Shown in pieces: positions 10,301 to 25,300 of a stretch of DNA of 64,000 nt. The first letter of the stretch is position 1; each line of letters begins with the position of its first letter. Location: assembly GCA_030737835.1 (NCBI GenBank), contig JAUJYN010000016.1, positions 2,271,001-2,335,000 of the forward strand, given 5' to 3'. This DNA comes from Acorus gramineus. Taxonomy: Eukaryota; Streptophyta; Magnoliopsida; Acorales; Acoraceae. The notes below the pieces were generated by a model. That model ran no database searches. It was not told the origin of the DNA and saw nothing but the letters and a program-made list of their open reading frames with translations. Made by a program: the position numbers and the translations under genes.

Positions 10301-13300
10301 TTTGTGTAGGTTTTGCTTGTATGAAACGATGCAATGCAATAAATTCCCAAATTTATGTATTTGGGACCAGAGAGGGGACTCCCACTTGGCAAAAACAGGG
10401 CCGCGATGAAAAAGCATTGTTCCTTGGGATTTTTTAACACGAGCCGAAATAGGCTACGCGTGAGGGGAGGAATTGTGCCACCACGGAAGCACCAAAGGCG
10501 TTTGGCACAGTGGCGTTTCTACATTCGGCCACCGTGGATCCCTACGAGGCCATAATCTAACATGGAAACTTTCCATACTAGTTGATTGAATTGTTGTACT
10601 TTTGTGGGTGTAATGTATTGTTCTACTTTTCAATAGGCATCAATTAGGTTTGGTTTCAATTGATAACATTTAATTCCAGTTTACATAATAATATTGTGTT
10701 AGATGCTTTGATGGACCCATCACATTGGGCAAGGATCTTTTGTTATTTTACTTGTTGGAGTTGGGCTTTGAGACTATGTTATGAATATTATTCACTAGAG
10801 CAGTATCACGGTGCATGATTGATGATGTCAACCTATTTTTTTATATTTGATTTGTTGGATGAATGAGTACTCCTCGAATATTTGAGGCTTAGAGATTAGT
10901 GCTTGGCTAGGCACATCGCAAGGCTTGCCACCTAAACATGTACCTCGAGGCAAGAGAATTTACCTAGAAAGAATTATATCAGTTGCACACACTATGTAAT
11001 GCTGAAGTTATAGAAACATGGGGAATTATTGTTCACTTATTGTTTTATGCATCCCAAACATCTTTTAGGATAGAAGCAACCTACATATTCATATACTAGA
11101 AATGTGTGTGTGCACATATATATTAAAATCAAAGTTGTTTAATGACGCATGTCCAAAAAATTGCTTACACATTTGACCTCTAGATTTTCAATTTGAAACT
11201 ATGTGCAATATTATCGTATTTACTCAAATTAACTTAAAGGAAATATAAATTCGAAATACAAAATTGTGATGAAAAAAATCTAAGAATTATATACCAGGTA
11301 CCAACCTCTGAACTTCCCCATCCATAGTCACCGCCAAACAATGGCTATCTCCACAAGCAATCTGTTTGATCTTTATGTTCTGTAATGCTTTAACTGGCTG
11401 AGGAGAAAACACATCACTAGAATTTCCATGCCCCAACCTTCCAAAGTCACCCCTAAAAATATGTCCAACAAACAACGGTTTCAATCTTTTCATGGTATAC
11501 TATATGACATTGTACAAGTCTTGCATCTAGAAAACAATAAGAAGAAAAGCTGGCATATAACATGCATGCTTTAATTAGAGTGTTAATCAAATTAAGTTGT
11601 CAAACAGGCAAACTCAAGTACTATATAAGTGTTCAGAAGCCTATAACAAGGGACTATATTTCTACATATAATTAACTGCCAAATTAAAATAAATTAACAG
11701 TTAGACAATGGATGATGGAAAAATTTTATTCGAACCATCATACATGTGTACACATTTATACAGGTAAACCAGGTGAACCAATTCATTTATCAAGCAATTT
11801 TTTTACCTCACACTGTTTCTAGATGAAAGAGATGAAAGAAGAAGACCAACCTTTTATTAAATTAGAGGGTCAGCTAATATGATTGCTGTTTTGGGTTTTA
11901 CCAGCATTCTTGTGATTGGTCTAATTAGGCTTTCTGCCAGAAGGCCGTATTAATTGCACCAGCAGAAGGAATAGATGAAAAAATACTATTTTTATAAGTA
12001 TGCATCTGTGTTTGAGGGAAGTTCAAGTAAACGAATTAGGAGACTCAGGTGAGGCTGTTGGATTGTAGAGGGTTTTGTTGTTGTTTCATGTACTACAGGG
12101 AAGATTTTAAGGGGAACCATGCTTAATAGTTTCTTGTAGGCTGGCCAGGTATTTGAATTTATTATTGGAGCCTAGTTGGTTTAGGTACTTCATTTTAAAC
12201 CAAAATAAGTGCAGGTAATATAATGTTTAATAAATACAATGCCTTGATTGAGAACAGAGGTATTCATTGATTTTTCGATCATACAAATCTGTCACCCAAT
12301 GAGTTGTGCTATTTGTAATAAATTCTAGCACTCCCTAGCTGGGACAAATGGTTTATTAAGTTTTAGTGTAGTTCCACCCAGACCCAGGATAGCTCCATTT
12401 TTCCTTCCGCTATGCATTTTCTCTGCCTATTTATCCTTGATCATCAAACAAGATGCACCTTGCTGCGACGAAGTGTCAAACTCTTCCATGTATCACTATA
12501 TTAACATATACAGATATTATTGTAGAAAATTATGTTTCACCACACCTTATATGCCATTCCATGTATCACTCTGATCCGGAATGCCCTTTCGGCCCAGGTA
12601 TGGTGGGTCTTGAGTGGGCCGGGGCCTGGTGGGGTGAGGACCCAGTTATGGGTTCTGATTTTTTTGTCCAGTTCATTTGGGCTTCTCACCACAGGAATCA
12701 ACGGTTTCTGAGGTAATGGGTGAACAACAGGTGGAGAAGAGGGTTCCAATGGTCGGGACTTCCGTACCCGTTGTGCCGACTTCGCCAACTGTGGATAGGG
12801 CCTCCCCTCACGAGGACCTGTCTCTGGCTGTGCTGGTCCGGGTGGAGGTCGGAACGGTTGTTGTCCCCCCGGTTCGGATGTTGATGGAGCCCACTGTTCC
12901 CCGAGTGATGATCGCAGCCCACTCCTCTGTTTTGGGCGAGGGTGAGAGGATGATTTGCAATAGAGCGAAGACCATTGGTGTTCTTCTCCTACAGTAGGAG
13001 GACCAGAGAAATTTTGTGGACTTCATTTGTGAGGCGTTCAATGAGGGACTTCCTTTCCGGGGGTCGAGACAGTCACAAGTGAACAGGGCGTCGGGGTTAA
13101 CGGCATCTGGGTCGGAGGCTCCGACTTCGCTTAATAAGGAGGAGAGGTCGGGGCCTCCAAACTCCTCATGTTAAGGTGCCTCTCATGGAACTACGGGGTA
13201 TACACGACCCCGAAAAAAAGCGTGCCATAGTGGAGGTTGTTCGGATTAATGGTGTGGAGGTGTGTTGTATTCAGGAAACCAAATTCGAAGTTCTGGATGG

Positions 13301-16300
13301 CTCTGTGTTGAGGGAGATTGGCGGCGGTCACTTAGATTCAATGGTGTTCAAGGCTTCAGAGGGGGCTTTTGGTGGTCTTTTGACGTGCTAGGAATCGAAT
13401 AGATGGGAGTTGCTTGGGAGTTGCTGGCCTCTTCGGCGGGGAGGTTCTCAATTTCCACTCTCCTTTGATGCAGGGTGTCCGGTTAGAGATGGATCTATTC
13501 GGTCTTCGCTGCTTCCAAGGCTCCAGGCCCGAACGGGTTCAGTCTTCGTTTCTTCCAAAGGTTTTGGGGACTGTTAAGGTTGACATTATGCAGATGTTTG
13601 CTGAGTTTCACGAGGGCAGATCGGGCATTGGTTATTTGAACTTGTCGTTTATCGTCTTGTTAGAGAAGGAGAATCCCGAGCGCATTGGTGATTACCGCCT
13701 GATTTGCTTGATGAATGGGTGCTACTTGATGATGGCTAAGGTGCTAGCCAACCGCCTCCGCGCCGTCAGTGGGGCGATTATTGAAGAACCACAGACGGCA
13801 TTCATGCCGGGTAAAAACCGTCAGGAGGGTTTCGCCATCACCCAAGAGATAGTATCAAGCTTGTTTAAAGACAGCAGGAGTGGCATACTTCTTAAACTGA
13901 ACTTCTCAAAAGCATTCGATAATGTCGTTTGGGATCTTCTGTGTCACATTATGCGGATGCACGGGCTCTTGAATAATTGGTGCCGCATGGTTCCGCAATG
14001 CATCAGTTCGGCCAAGTCTTCTGTCCTCATCAACGGCGAGCCGCATGGTTACTTCCCCATCAATCGTGGGCTGCATCAGGAGACCCGCTTTCACCTATCA
14101 TGTTCACTATGGTAGCTAATATTCTTTGCAGGATGTGCTCGTTGGCGGCTGGCAAAGGTTGGGTGGACGGGCTTGCAACCACAGCGTTGGGCACCAAAAT
14201 TCTAATGATTCATTATGTTGTTTTCATTCTACGGAGCTTTGAGCTGATGTCTGGCCTGAAGATCAACTATGCCAAAAGTGAGCAGTTACCTACCAACGTT
14301 GATGCTTCAGTGGCTCGGGCGTTGGCTGACGTCATTGGTTGCGAGGTGGGTCGTTTTCCATGCAGGTACCTCGGGTTGCCTCTGGTTCGTAACAAGCTAA
14401 AAATGTGTGATTGGTCACCTCTTATTGACCGGTTGGAGTGACGCTTGGAAGGGTGGAAAGGTCATTTTCTTAGTTTTAGCAACGGGCTAACGTTTCTTCA
14501 AGCGGTACTTTCTAGCTTGCCAATTTTTTACCTTTCCACGTTTCAACTACCAAAGGGGGTAGCACTTCCTATTGAGGCAATCCGATGCCGATTCTTGTGG
14601 ATTGGAGCGCAAAGGGAGGCTAGGAAAGCTTGTCTGATACAATGGGATTTCGTGTGTCAATTGCGAAAGCGTTGTGGCCTCAGCGTGCTCAAAATGGAGG
14701 ATATGAACCTGGCTTTATTGGCTAAGTGGGTTTGGAAATGGCATGTCGAGCCAAATGCATTATGGGTAAAAAATCTTTTTAAGGAAAGGTATTCGACTGC
14801 TCAGGCGTCTCACCTTCCATGATTGTCGCATTGTGCTTCGGGTTTATGTGGTGGCTGGTTCAAGGGAATGGAAAGGTTTGCACAAACAATTACTTGGAAG
14901 GCGAGTGATGGTCAGTCGATCCTATTCTGGACAGACATGTGGTGTGGTGACACGGCGTTCATCTCGTAGTTTCCATGCGTACAATAGCTCGCAATCTCTT
15001 CCAAAGGGGTGGCTGCTAGTTTTTGGGAGGACTCCAGTCAAGGAAGGACTTGGGGGCTTGGTACGAGGCAGCAATTCAACAAGACAACGGCAAGGCAAGC
15101 AGATGAACTGACGCAGAGGCTTGCAGGGCATGTTCAGAACGGTCGGGAGGACGAGGTAGTGTGGTAACTTGATAGATCTCGAGGGTATGCAGCAGCTTCA
15201 GGATACTCTTGGTGAAGACGTAACTCGCCATACAATCAGTTCTTAGCGCAGTTTTGGCAGGAGATATGTAAGCCAAAAGTTCCACTCAAGGTGTGAATAT
15301 TCATGTGGCTTGCCATTTAGGGCAGGTTGGTCACCAAGGTTATCTGTGCAAGATGGTCCCTAGGCATGTCCACCATGTGCGTGCTCTGCGGCAGAGAGAC
15401 CGAGTTTGTTTAACATTTTTTTTTCAGGTGTTCACAGCCTGCTGGTTATGGCATACATTTAGTGTTGCGTGTTCCATTCCTCTGACTTTTCGCACCATGG
15501 AGGAGCTGTGCATGCAAGTGAGTAGGGTTGCGCGTCATGATGACAGAAGCATCTCAGCAAAAGTGAGTCGTGTTCTCATACCCGCGGGCATGTGGGCTAT
15601 TTGGCTTGCAAGAAATGTGTTGGTTTTCAGAGGTCAGCAGTTGTACATCGAGAATTTATGGAGGCTATGGAAGGTTTCATTCGTGACTGGGGTAGATTTA
15701 TTGCGAGGCCAAACGCATTGAATTTCGAGGAGCATTGTTGATTGAGGAGTAAGCTTCAGTTTTGTTAATTTGGGGGAGAATGTGAGAACTCACTTCTAGT
15801 TCTCCTCTTGCACCGCTTGTGGCGTTTTGTATTTCTTTATGTTGTTCTATTCTCTCTCTCTCTCTCCTCTCTTTACGCCTTCAAATATTGTAACTTCAAG
15901 ATCTATCAATGAAATTGAGATAGCAATTATCTACTTGTCTCCTCAAAAAAAAAAACACCACACCTTACATCACAGCAGAAGTTGGTGTCAATAAAAGATG
16001 CAAATTCCTAAATACCAGAGACATTATTCCTGCAAAAAAAAATATCATGTAGATGTCTGCAAATGAAAAGCAACAAAGGAGGCAACGGTGTCATCCGGTG
16101 ACTCACACGTCTTCCTGAAGGCGCTAATGGTCTCCCATGGCCATGAAGTTTTCAAGATTGGACTGGTTGCAGAGGAAATTCGCTTGGGATCACAACATTT
16201 GTGGACAAAGATCGTTGGAATGGCCTCAAAAGGGCGTATTGGCCGAAAAGGTAGCAAGAGGAGAGATTTCAGCAGATTCATGGGAGGAAGACAAAGGCCG

Positions 16301-19300
16301 AGTGGGTTCCTCTGTCCAACTCAGGGGAGGCACCGAGTTGATTCGACATGGGTTCGTACAAGGGTTATAGTGACCTCTCGAGCACCATGTACGAAGATAT
16401 GACAGAATGAACAAAAAGCGACTTGATCACGAACATCCACAGAAGGCGTTAGTGGTACACGACTTCCAATGTGGGATGGCTATGTCAAAAGGTAGGGGGA
16501 GAGACCCTCGATGGTGAGGCATTGCAACGAATCTAAATGGATCCAAACCTTCTCAGGGTTCTGCACTGCCTCACAAGGGGAGTCCGCAGGGCTAAGTCTA
16601 CCTCTTAGTACTCCTAGAAGCCTCGCACAAATATTGCGAGGATCAAGGTCTATGGCAGAAGGGACAAAATTACGCATAACCTCCATTTGGGGAGACCGAC
16701 CAAGGAAAGGGCAGAAAGGAAGGAGCGTGACAAGATGAGGATCTCAGCCTCAATCTCAACGATGTCAACTGCGGGTTCAGCCACAAGTAATATTGCATGC
16801 CAGTAACCCCAAAGTATAGGGTTCCAAATTCAAGGGCATGGAGCGATGACTACATCAATGGATTTTATTTTATTTTTTTGAACATTTGTGCCCCCAGGAT
16901 TTCATCATTGGTCATCATTTACAAAGAGGGAGGTGCTAGCCAACTTTCTCAAAACTCAGTTCGCAAATCACTAGATTTCTTGAGGACACTTTTGGTGACC
17001 CCAGGCTTTCCCAAAATAGGTTGTGCTTGATGCCTATATTCTTATGGTGATAGGGGTGGAGGTGCATAACCATGGGTATAAGGAGGCCCAATAAGGGGCC
17101 ATCTCTGAGGAGGTGTCCCGCAATAGTCAATGTTGAACTATCTCATGTGGAACAAGAAGAAATAAATTGAATAATATTGCATATTGTAATGGAGGCCGAA
17201 AGGTCCCTTATATAGTTACAAGATGTACAAACCCTAGAAACAGAAAATGACCAAAATACCCATGACAAAAATTCGAGTCGGGGGCGCTACCACCGAACCC
17301 CCGTGCGCCCAATCGGCAACTCCCCACCCCCGGGCCGGAGGGAATAGGCCCAACAATAGGCCTATATAATGATTTCAATAGAACATATGCGGCTTGCATG
17401 ACCACTCGAAGATGGCGATCAAGGAGCTCGTAAGGGCCAAGTAGGTTCATATCTATTGTTTGGAGGAAAAGAAAATGGAGGAGGTGGACCAAAGCATTCT
17501 ACGTAACCTGGACGACAGGTTCTTGGATCAAGTTTATATTTAAGGGGTCAAGCAGGACTGCCTGGATCTTGGTCAGATGGAAAATGGTGAACTAGTCGAT
17601 CGACATGTTCTCCCTTTCTATTATATTCAAATGCATTGCCTGTTAATCCCAAAATTATGTTTGTATTGGCATATTTCTAGGACAAAATTAACAAATGAAC
17701 AATTCAATGTAATATGTTGAGTCTTGTAAGTCGGTCAATGCATTAGACCCAAGATCAACGAGCAACCTAAAACTCAAATTTTTCTTTCGGATCAGTTGAA
17801 ATCTCTCTAGTTAACCCTTTATGTCAAAACATGTAGTTGTATATTTTTATTAAGTTTTGAAATTGAATTTTGAAGGAATGTTTTATTAAATCATTCATCG
17901 TTTTGAAGAATTTTAATATAAGCTTTTAAAAGTATTTTCATGAACATATTAATGTGTTTCGAACACATTTGAAATGAGTTTCAAAAAATTTGAAAAGGTT
18001 TCAAATAGAGGTTTCATATTGTTGAACTACATCAGTCCGTCTGGATGATCATAAACAACTGTTGAGAACAACCTACATAGTTTGAACGATGTAGTGCTTT
18101 TAGTGTTCAAGAAACCAAACCTTTCTGGAATTGAGAACAATTATTCATCGTCCGGACGATCATGTAAAATGGCATCAACAAATTTTCAAATGCTTGTTCT
18201 GGTTTGGCATAATTATAAATCCCGCCAAATTCAAATCTAATCCGAGAAGCCTTCCTCGATATACCATTGGGACAAATAGGGTATTTCCAAGCATTTTTGG
18301 AAAAATATTTTTTAATTCAAGATTTACCCGATGTGTTTTATTTTGGTGACGAACACCTTGAGCTTGACGTTGAAGTCAGCAAGTGCGAGAGGTTGGGTGT
18401 CCAGTGTAGTATGCGCGACCATGGGTCCTTAGGATAAGGAGACTCATGTTCAATACATCGAGGATACTTTGATTTTTAGCGAGGCAAATGTGAGGGCGAT
18501 CCTTGGGGTGAAGTTTGTCCTTATACACTTTGAGCTCTTCACAGGTCTTAAAAGTGTGCGATGTTGGGGATTAATGTGCCTGAGAGTCTCAATCATAAGA
18601 TGCGAGGTAGTCTCAGCCCCACTAAGGCATGACGCACAATGGGAAGCTGGAAGAAATTTCTATTAGACATGTGATAAGAGCATAAGGACCAGAGTTCTGC
18701 ATCCTTGGTACCCACTATCACTTGGGCGTTACGGTTATCTAGAAACCATCTCTTACTTAGGGGATCGAAGGTGTATGTAGAGAAATTATTTGGGAGTCCG
18801 CTGTATGTTATATAAAAAAATGGGGAGTGCATTCTCTAGGGGAAGACTCATTATTGAGGATCAAGAGTGACTGGAAGAGGGTCTAGGAGGTCGTAGATTA
18901 CTTTTTGAAAACGGACGAAATAATGGGTTAGAAGACATTGAGGATAATCTACAACCACCAAGATTCCCTAGACAACCTAATAGGTGCCAAGATAAACATG
19001 CTATGCAAAGATTTAATAGACCCCGTCAAGAGAGATCCATAGAGATAATCAAGGCGACACTGACAACATCACCAAGCGAGTTAAGGTCATGCCCCTAGTT
19101 TTGATGGAAAATTGGATCCCAATGCAACTAATATAGAAGACTATTTTGAGTGGTACGACTTATCAAATTAACACAACAGAAGAACGATAAAAGATATCTG
19201 ATCTATATCAAGATCACATAGAATCCTTGATTCCACGAGGAAGAGAACCCAAAAGAGAGATAATTTTATTAATTGATAAAAAGTTCTCTTACAAAAATAT

Positions 19301-22300
19301 GGTGGCACTCCTTATATAGGCCACTAATATTAAATGCATACTTATAATGTCAATTATGACTCTATTAAAAATAGTAAACACACAATTACAATGACAATTA
19401 TTAAAATCTAATAATAATAAAATATAAGATCCTAAAACCTTAAATTCATAATTCACCAATAAAAGTGATTATTACTATTATTTTAAATAATGAGATTTGT
19501 ATATAAATGACGAAATCTCATAAAACCTTATTTTGAGGACTAATTTGAAATCAAAAAATTTACAATGACTTCTTTCCAAAATGTCCTACATCAATCTTCT
19601 ATTCTTTAATAGAACTTGTCCTCGAGTTCTGATTAAAAAAATGACTCATCAGGAGGTTGATATTTGATATAATCAAGTATATCAATTGGAGAAATTAAGA
19701 CCTTCCGCTCCTCAATTGATGTTTCCTTGTATTTCACATTTGGCAAGAGGAGAGACATTTTATTGACTTCAAATTCCTTTTCAATCAAATCAATCATATA
19801 GAAAGTTGTATGCACCTCGATTTATAGCCCAAACAACTTCACCGTTGTTATAGTTGCAACATCCTCGTTACCATCGTCGATGATAGCATCATAAACACTT
19901 TTGTCGATGGTGCATAGAGTCCGCAACATGAATTTATGCAGGGGCTCTTCTATCTTTGGGGTCACCATTAAAGAAAACGACTCCTCTTGTTCTCCTCCAA
20001 TAACCTCTTCAAAATCAACAGAGAGCACATCTTCCGCTTCTCTATTTGTCTTGTCCTCATTAATATCTGGTTCAACGTCAAAGTTGACCCGCTCTCCTTC
20101 TGCGAACTGAGCGCCATCATATACATCATTACCATCAATTTTATAGTTGTCCATGACAACTTCATTATCCTCCACGGGGCTCACCGACCTTCGTTCAAGT
20201 TATTCGTTGGGGCAATGTCCTGGCTTTCTGCATTGAAAACAGGTGTCGAGTGCAAACCTTGTGTGTGGGTCTGTGGGATTTGAGTCCTTGGGGCGTTATG
20301 GTTCATCACAATCGTTGTTGGATTGATCCTACCTTGTTCACTGTTTGCGCCCCTTGGTGATATTCATTTGGGTTGGTAAGAAGACTTGGAGATGAAGCAC
20401 CCTTTCCTTTATCAGGGAAAGATATATTCGGGGCACTTCCACAGAAGATTGAGGAGCATCTTGTCTGTTGATTTATCAATTCCGCCTTAAACGCCATATT
20501 ATGAGTCTTGTCCATGTTCCATATCATCTACTGATCAATCAGATCTCAAATAGATGGCTTGAACCCATTAAGGTATCGGGCCACCCATTGTGATTCAAAC
20601 TTTGCAAGATTATTCCAATCCTAAAGTTTAAAAAATTCTACAAAAAATTCTGAAACGGATTGGTTACCTTGAGCAATTTTGGTACAGTTGGAATAGATAC
20701 TACTCGTAGTCCGGTACGAGGAATTGACCCATGAGGAGTTGCTCCATCCTTGTCCACGTACAAATAGGAGTCTTTCCTTGGTGTTGTCTGGTCTTTTAAA
20801 GGTTGTCCCACCAAACAACGGCACCGCTCTTCAAATGGAAGGCCATCAGCTTGATCATCCTCTCCTCGGGCACCTCCATCATCTCGAAGAAGCGCTCAAC
20901 CTCAGAGATCCAATCAAGAAAATCCTCGATGTGCAAATTACCATTAAAAAAAGAGATATCCACCTTCAATCGATAATCATTGCGCTCTTGTTACCGCTGC
21001 CTCAGCTGATAGTCATTTACTCCATTAACTTTGTCATCCAAATCATCCTTGTTATCAAGTTGAAAAGGAAGAGGTTGTCAGACAATGTTGTGGACAACAG
21101 GTTGGCCTTGGGAGAATCCCTTGGCTCGCACCCGGTCCCTTCCAAGTCATTTGATGTCAGTGTGGAGATTTACATGAGCCAGCATCTCGCGAATCTCCTG
21201 TAGTTATCGTTGAACATAAATTTGTTGTCATTGAACGTCAAGAAATTATTGTTGATGTTGTTGTTGTTCATCTCACAACTTCCAACACAGTTCCTGCACC
21301 ACCATGATCACTGTCAATGGGGTGGTTGTTCTCTACGTTGTCATGTACCATTAGGCCAAGCGAATCCTCGCCCTGATACCACCTAACGCAGCAGAAAAAC
21401 GATAAAAGAGATCCGATCTACGTCAAGATCTCATAGACTCCTTATATCCACAAGGAAGAGAACCCAAAGGGAAGATAATTTTATTGATTGATAAAAAGTT
21501 GTCTCTTACAAAATATGATGGCACTCCTTATATAGGCCACAAATATTAAATACACACTCATAATGTAAATTATGACCACTAAAAATAGTAAACAAAAAAT
21601 TACAATACAATTATTAAAATCTAATAAAAATTAAATATAAGATCCTAAATTCATAATTCACCAATAAAAGTGATTATTATGATTTTAAATAATGAGATTT
21701 GTCTATAAATGACAAAATCTCATGAAACCTTATTTTGAGGAATGATTTGAAATCAAATATTATTTCTTTTCAAATCTGTCCAACATCACAAATAATTGTC
21801 ACATCTATTTTGTAAACATGGGAACAACGTGTGCCTACTAGCACATCAAATCGAAGGATGGATTTAAAAGTCTATCAAAGGAGGAAGAAAAAAGAAATAA
21901 TCTTATTCCCATGTGCAAAATTTGATTAGTTAGTTTTTTATTTGAATATGTCAGTTATAGGATTTAATCTTGACCATTGATTTTATAGTGATCAATCAAT
22001 GGTTTAGATTACGTCAACTTTTTAAAAATAACAAATAGATTGTAAATTTAGATTAGTGGATAGATTTTCGTGGGATTTAATTTGGACCGTCAAGGATGAT
22101 CAATGGCCCAAATTAAATTACATTTTCTATAAATAATCTTTGTATTCTCTAGTAGGCACACATGTTTCTCATGGATAATAAAATCATATGTAATAATATA
22201 TTCAAAGATCACTCTTAGATACCTCCAATGAGAATTTTCATTGTTCCGCACCATAAGAATTTTGAATAAATGTATTATATTTTTATAAATGATTTGCCCA

Positions 22301-25300
22301 AAAAAAGTAGCCAGAACTTTCCAGAACATTGCAAGTGATAGAATGGCAATCCAAACATATCTAAATGAAATAAGAACTCATATAAGCAAAGAACAATCCA
22401 TTCAAAAATATATGTAAGTGAAAACATACCATCCCCAACTATAGACTTGCGATCCAAATTCAGAATATGCAGTTGTATGATCTGCTCCACAAGTAACAGA
22501 TACTATATTCTGGTCACTCAACACGCTCACAATTGTTGGTAGAAGACGGTCTTCAGCATTTCCATGACCCAATTGCCCATCTTCGCCTCGTCCCCAAGAG
22601 CAGACCACGTTGCCAGCTGCATACGTAAATTCATTATTCTTAGAATGTATTTGAAAATGTTTATCACAACCAATTCAGAAGGCAAACCAACATATGAGCG
22701 TGATAGCCTTATATTAGAGCTACTCAGATTCCTTCCAAAAGTGTAAATAATTGAAAGAAAAAAATTAAGCTGTTCACATCTAGGTATTTGTTGTAATCAT
22801 GGCAACAAATGTCACATACAACGGAAAAAGAACATCACATCAGATATTTAAAATGCATGTCCAGGCAACCATAAATGCACCATTAATCAAGCTAAGCCTT
22901 CCAATAAGAATGACTCGAATAAACATTCTCCAAAGCATGAAAATAGAAATAAGTATCAGATATTTTTTACTAATACAGTAGGCCTACGCCCTCATTTTAT
23001 TAAAATAAGGAGAAAGCCCAAGATAGATACAATGCTCAAAATACAAGCAAATCAAAAAGGAAAGGAGAAAAACACAGGGATCGATCCCAAAAGAGAGGGA
23101 CCACCCATCCCCACGCTCGAGGGAGACAGATTACTCTTGTATCAAGAGCTGATCCCTGGGGAATATGATCGAACTAGCTCCCCCACAAAATTTCCCCCAA
23201 TCCTGAATACCCCTAATCGCCGACTCCCAAATATTCTATGCAAAAGGGTGCTCTCCTTAAAAACTGTGATTTCTCATCAACCAGATGGACCATAGCACAG
23301 CTGGGACAAAACTCTGAGTAATCTACGCTTTATCCCCTGGATCCCCCTGCCTCATCACCTTCTTCCCCACTTCCCACAGCTCGTCTAGAGAAGTGAAATC
23401 ACTTTCCATCTCTGAAACCGAACACAACCAACTCCAGACTTGTCTAGCAATCGGACATGAAATGAATAGATGCTCCACCGTTTCCTCCTCTCCTCTACAT
23501 AAGGAACATGCGCTGTCCAATTCCAGCGCCCATCTCGCAATGGACTTTGTTAGGAGCTTTTTAAGATATAATGTCAACATGAAGGCTTTCACCTTCAAAG
23601 GAATTTTGCAAAAACCCCACACTTACTTGTACTTCTTCGAAATGGCCATAGTTATCGATTTCTCCCTCCTCAACTAATTGTAGCAACTCTAAATGGAGGA
23701 ACCCTCCCTAGATTTTGGCTTCCACACTTCCTTGTCACGCATCCCAAGGTTTACACACCCCCTGCAGCTCCTCCAAGAATGATAGGTAACTATCCACCTC
23801 CTCATCGAACTGGTTATGCCTCACCTGTATCTCCCAGAAACCCACCTTCCCTCTGGCCGGCCAAAACTAACAAGTTGTTCCCCCTTTTTGTATCACTATA
23901 TCGAAAATCCTTGGAAATCTCAGTTTAAGATGAGAATCCCTGATTCACACATCCTGCCAAAAAACAATCTACTCCCCTACTCCAAGCTCCCATCTTATGG
24001 CCTTTCCAAAGTCCTCCACCCCGGCATAGATCCCTTCCCACAACCCAGAAGAACACCTAGACCGCCACGGGAATCTGTCCCTATGTGCCCCTGCGTGTCT
24101 ATCTCTAATCACCCTGCACCATAAATAAGTATCAAAGATAAATACCGTTATGCTTCAATCACTAAACAATCTGGTCATATTAGAGCTAAACATGGTCTGG
24201 ACTATTGGACCTAGCTTTTCATTTTGTTTGCAATATCAGATTTATTGAAACTAATCTAATTACTCACGTCCACCTACAAAACTAGACTTATATTAGTTTG
24301 AATTCTAATAAGATTTATTGATATCTTGAAAATTCAATGAGGATTAAGAGCCCCTCGTTTACGGTTCTTTTTGACAAAGTTTTGTGTCTTTCTCATGTTA
24401 CGAATCAAAGCATTCCCAAGCAAGCAAAGTCAATGGGAGAAAGATTTGTACTTGGTACCACCATGAATTGGCCCCCTATCATAGAACTAACTCAAGAGGG
24501 ATTGTCTATCTTAAGAAAGGTTCAGGTACAAAGAGCAAAAGACAAAATTTAGTCTTTATTCAAGGTACAAGCTTTCATGTAGATTTTTTATCTTGAGAAA
24601 GTTCTAGGGCAAACAGAGAGAAGGGTAGTTATGAATGGAAACATCCTTTGTGCTCTATGTAGCGTTGAGATACAAACCTAGACCAGCAAGCCATGTGGAT
24701 AAGAAAATTTATTCTCCTAAGCAAAAGAGTGGTTTGTGACATGATGCAAAATGCAAAAGGAACAAAAGCACTATGGGAGGTTCACCTTAATCATTTCGCA
24801 TTAAGTATGTTGGCATGTCAAGAACACATGGTAGTATTTTGGACTGTGTAATGCAATGCAAGCATCTTGGGGACTACAAACCTGAAAATTCTTCGAAAAG
24901 GGAAATTTTTTAATGATTAATCCAAATATATAGCCTTGGTTTAGGTATTCTTTAAGTCTCCTTTTGCTCTAGGAATCCATATCATCTCCCAATTCTTTCA
25001 ATGTTTACCAAATGAATACAATTCTGGCAGACATCCTTCCTTTTCTTTCAAAACAAATGTAATTTGTGAAAACATGGTAAGAAATTACCATCTTACAAAA
25101 CAACACAGGATTACAATCATCATCATCATCATCACTATTAAGAAGAGGAAAGGCACCAAGATCTACTAGGCTAAAAAAACTATGAAAAATCTTGATTTTC
25201 AATCAAATCCTTTTACACAACTCTTATTGGCAATTCAGAAAGTACATTATACAGTCCCCAAATTCAATAAATTTGTTTTGAACTGTGAATGAAGTAGTGG

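Larger units (their letters stand above)
12553..15955 (+). mobile_element. L1-type LINE with internal deletions
   Basis: A non-LTR retrotransposon bounded by a 12-15 bp target duplication and ending in a poly(A) stretch (15945-15955). It contains an ORF1-like tail (about 12677-13170), the start of the endonuclease, a degraded RT, and a 3' cysteine/histidine region. At 3.4 kb it is about half the usual 6 kb. The endonuclease C-terminus and the RT start are missing (near 13390-13500), and the RT catalytic box is lost. Because the far 5' side still reaches the duplication, the shortness reflects internal deletion and not only 5' truncation. It lies antisense in UVR8-like intron 2. Confidence 0.8.
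19169..21788 (-). mobile_element. Non-autonomous Ty3/gypsy element on the minus strand
   Basis: Two direct repeats of about 405-425 bp (19169-19593 and 21384-21788) enclose 1.8 kb. On the minus strand the LTRs begin TGATGT and carry a CCTATATAAGGAG TATA region. The primer site TGGTATCAGGG lies just inside the 5' LTR, and a purine-rich stretch precedes the 3' LTR. A perfect CAAAT duplication flanks it. Only gag and a trace of protease are present. RT, RNase H and integrase are absent, so it must have moved with enzymes supplied elsewhere or lost pol later. Confidence 0.8.

Noticed and set aside
12453-12716. Plus-strand frame crossing the left LINE border
   Set aside because: It straddles the insertion site and has no similarity on the intron side.
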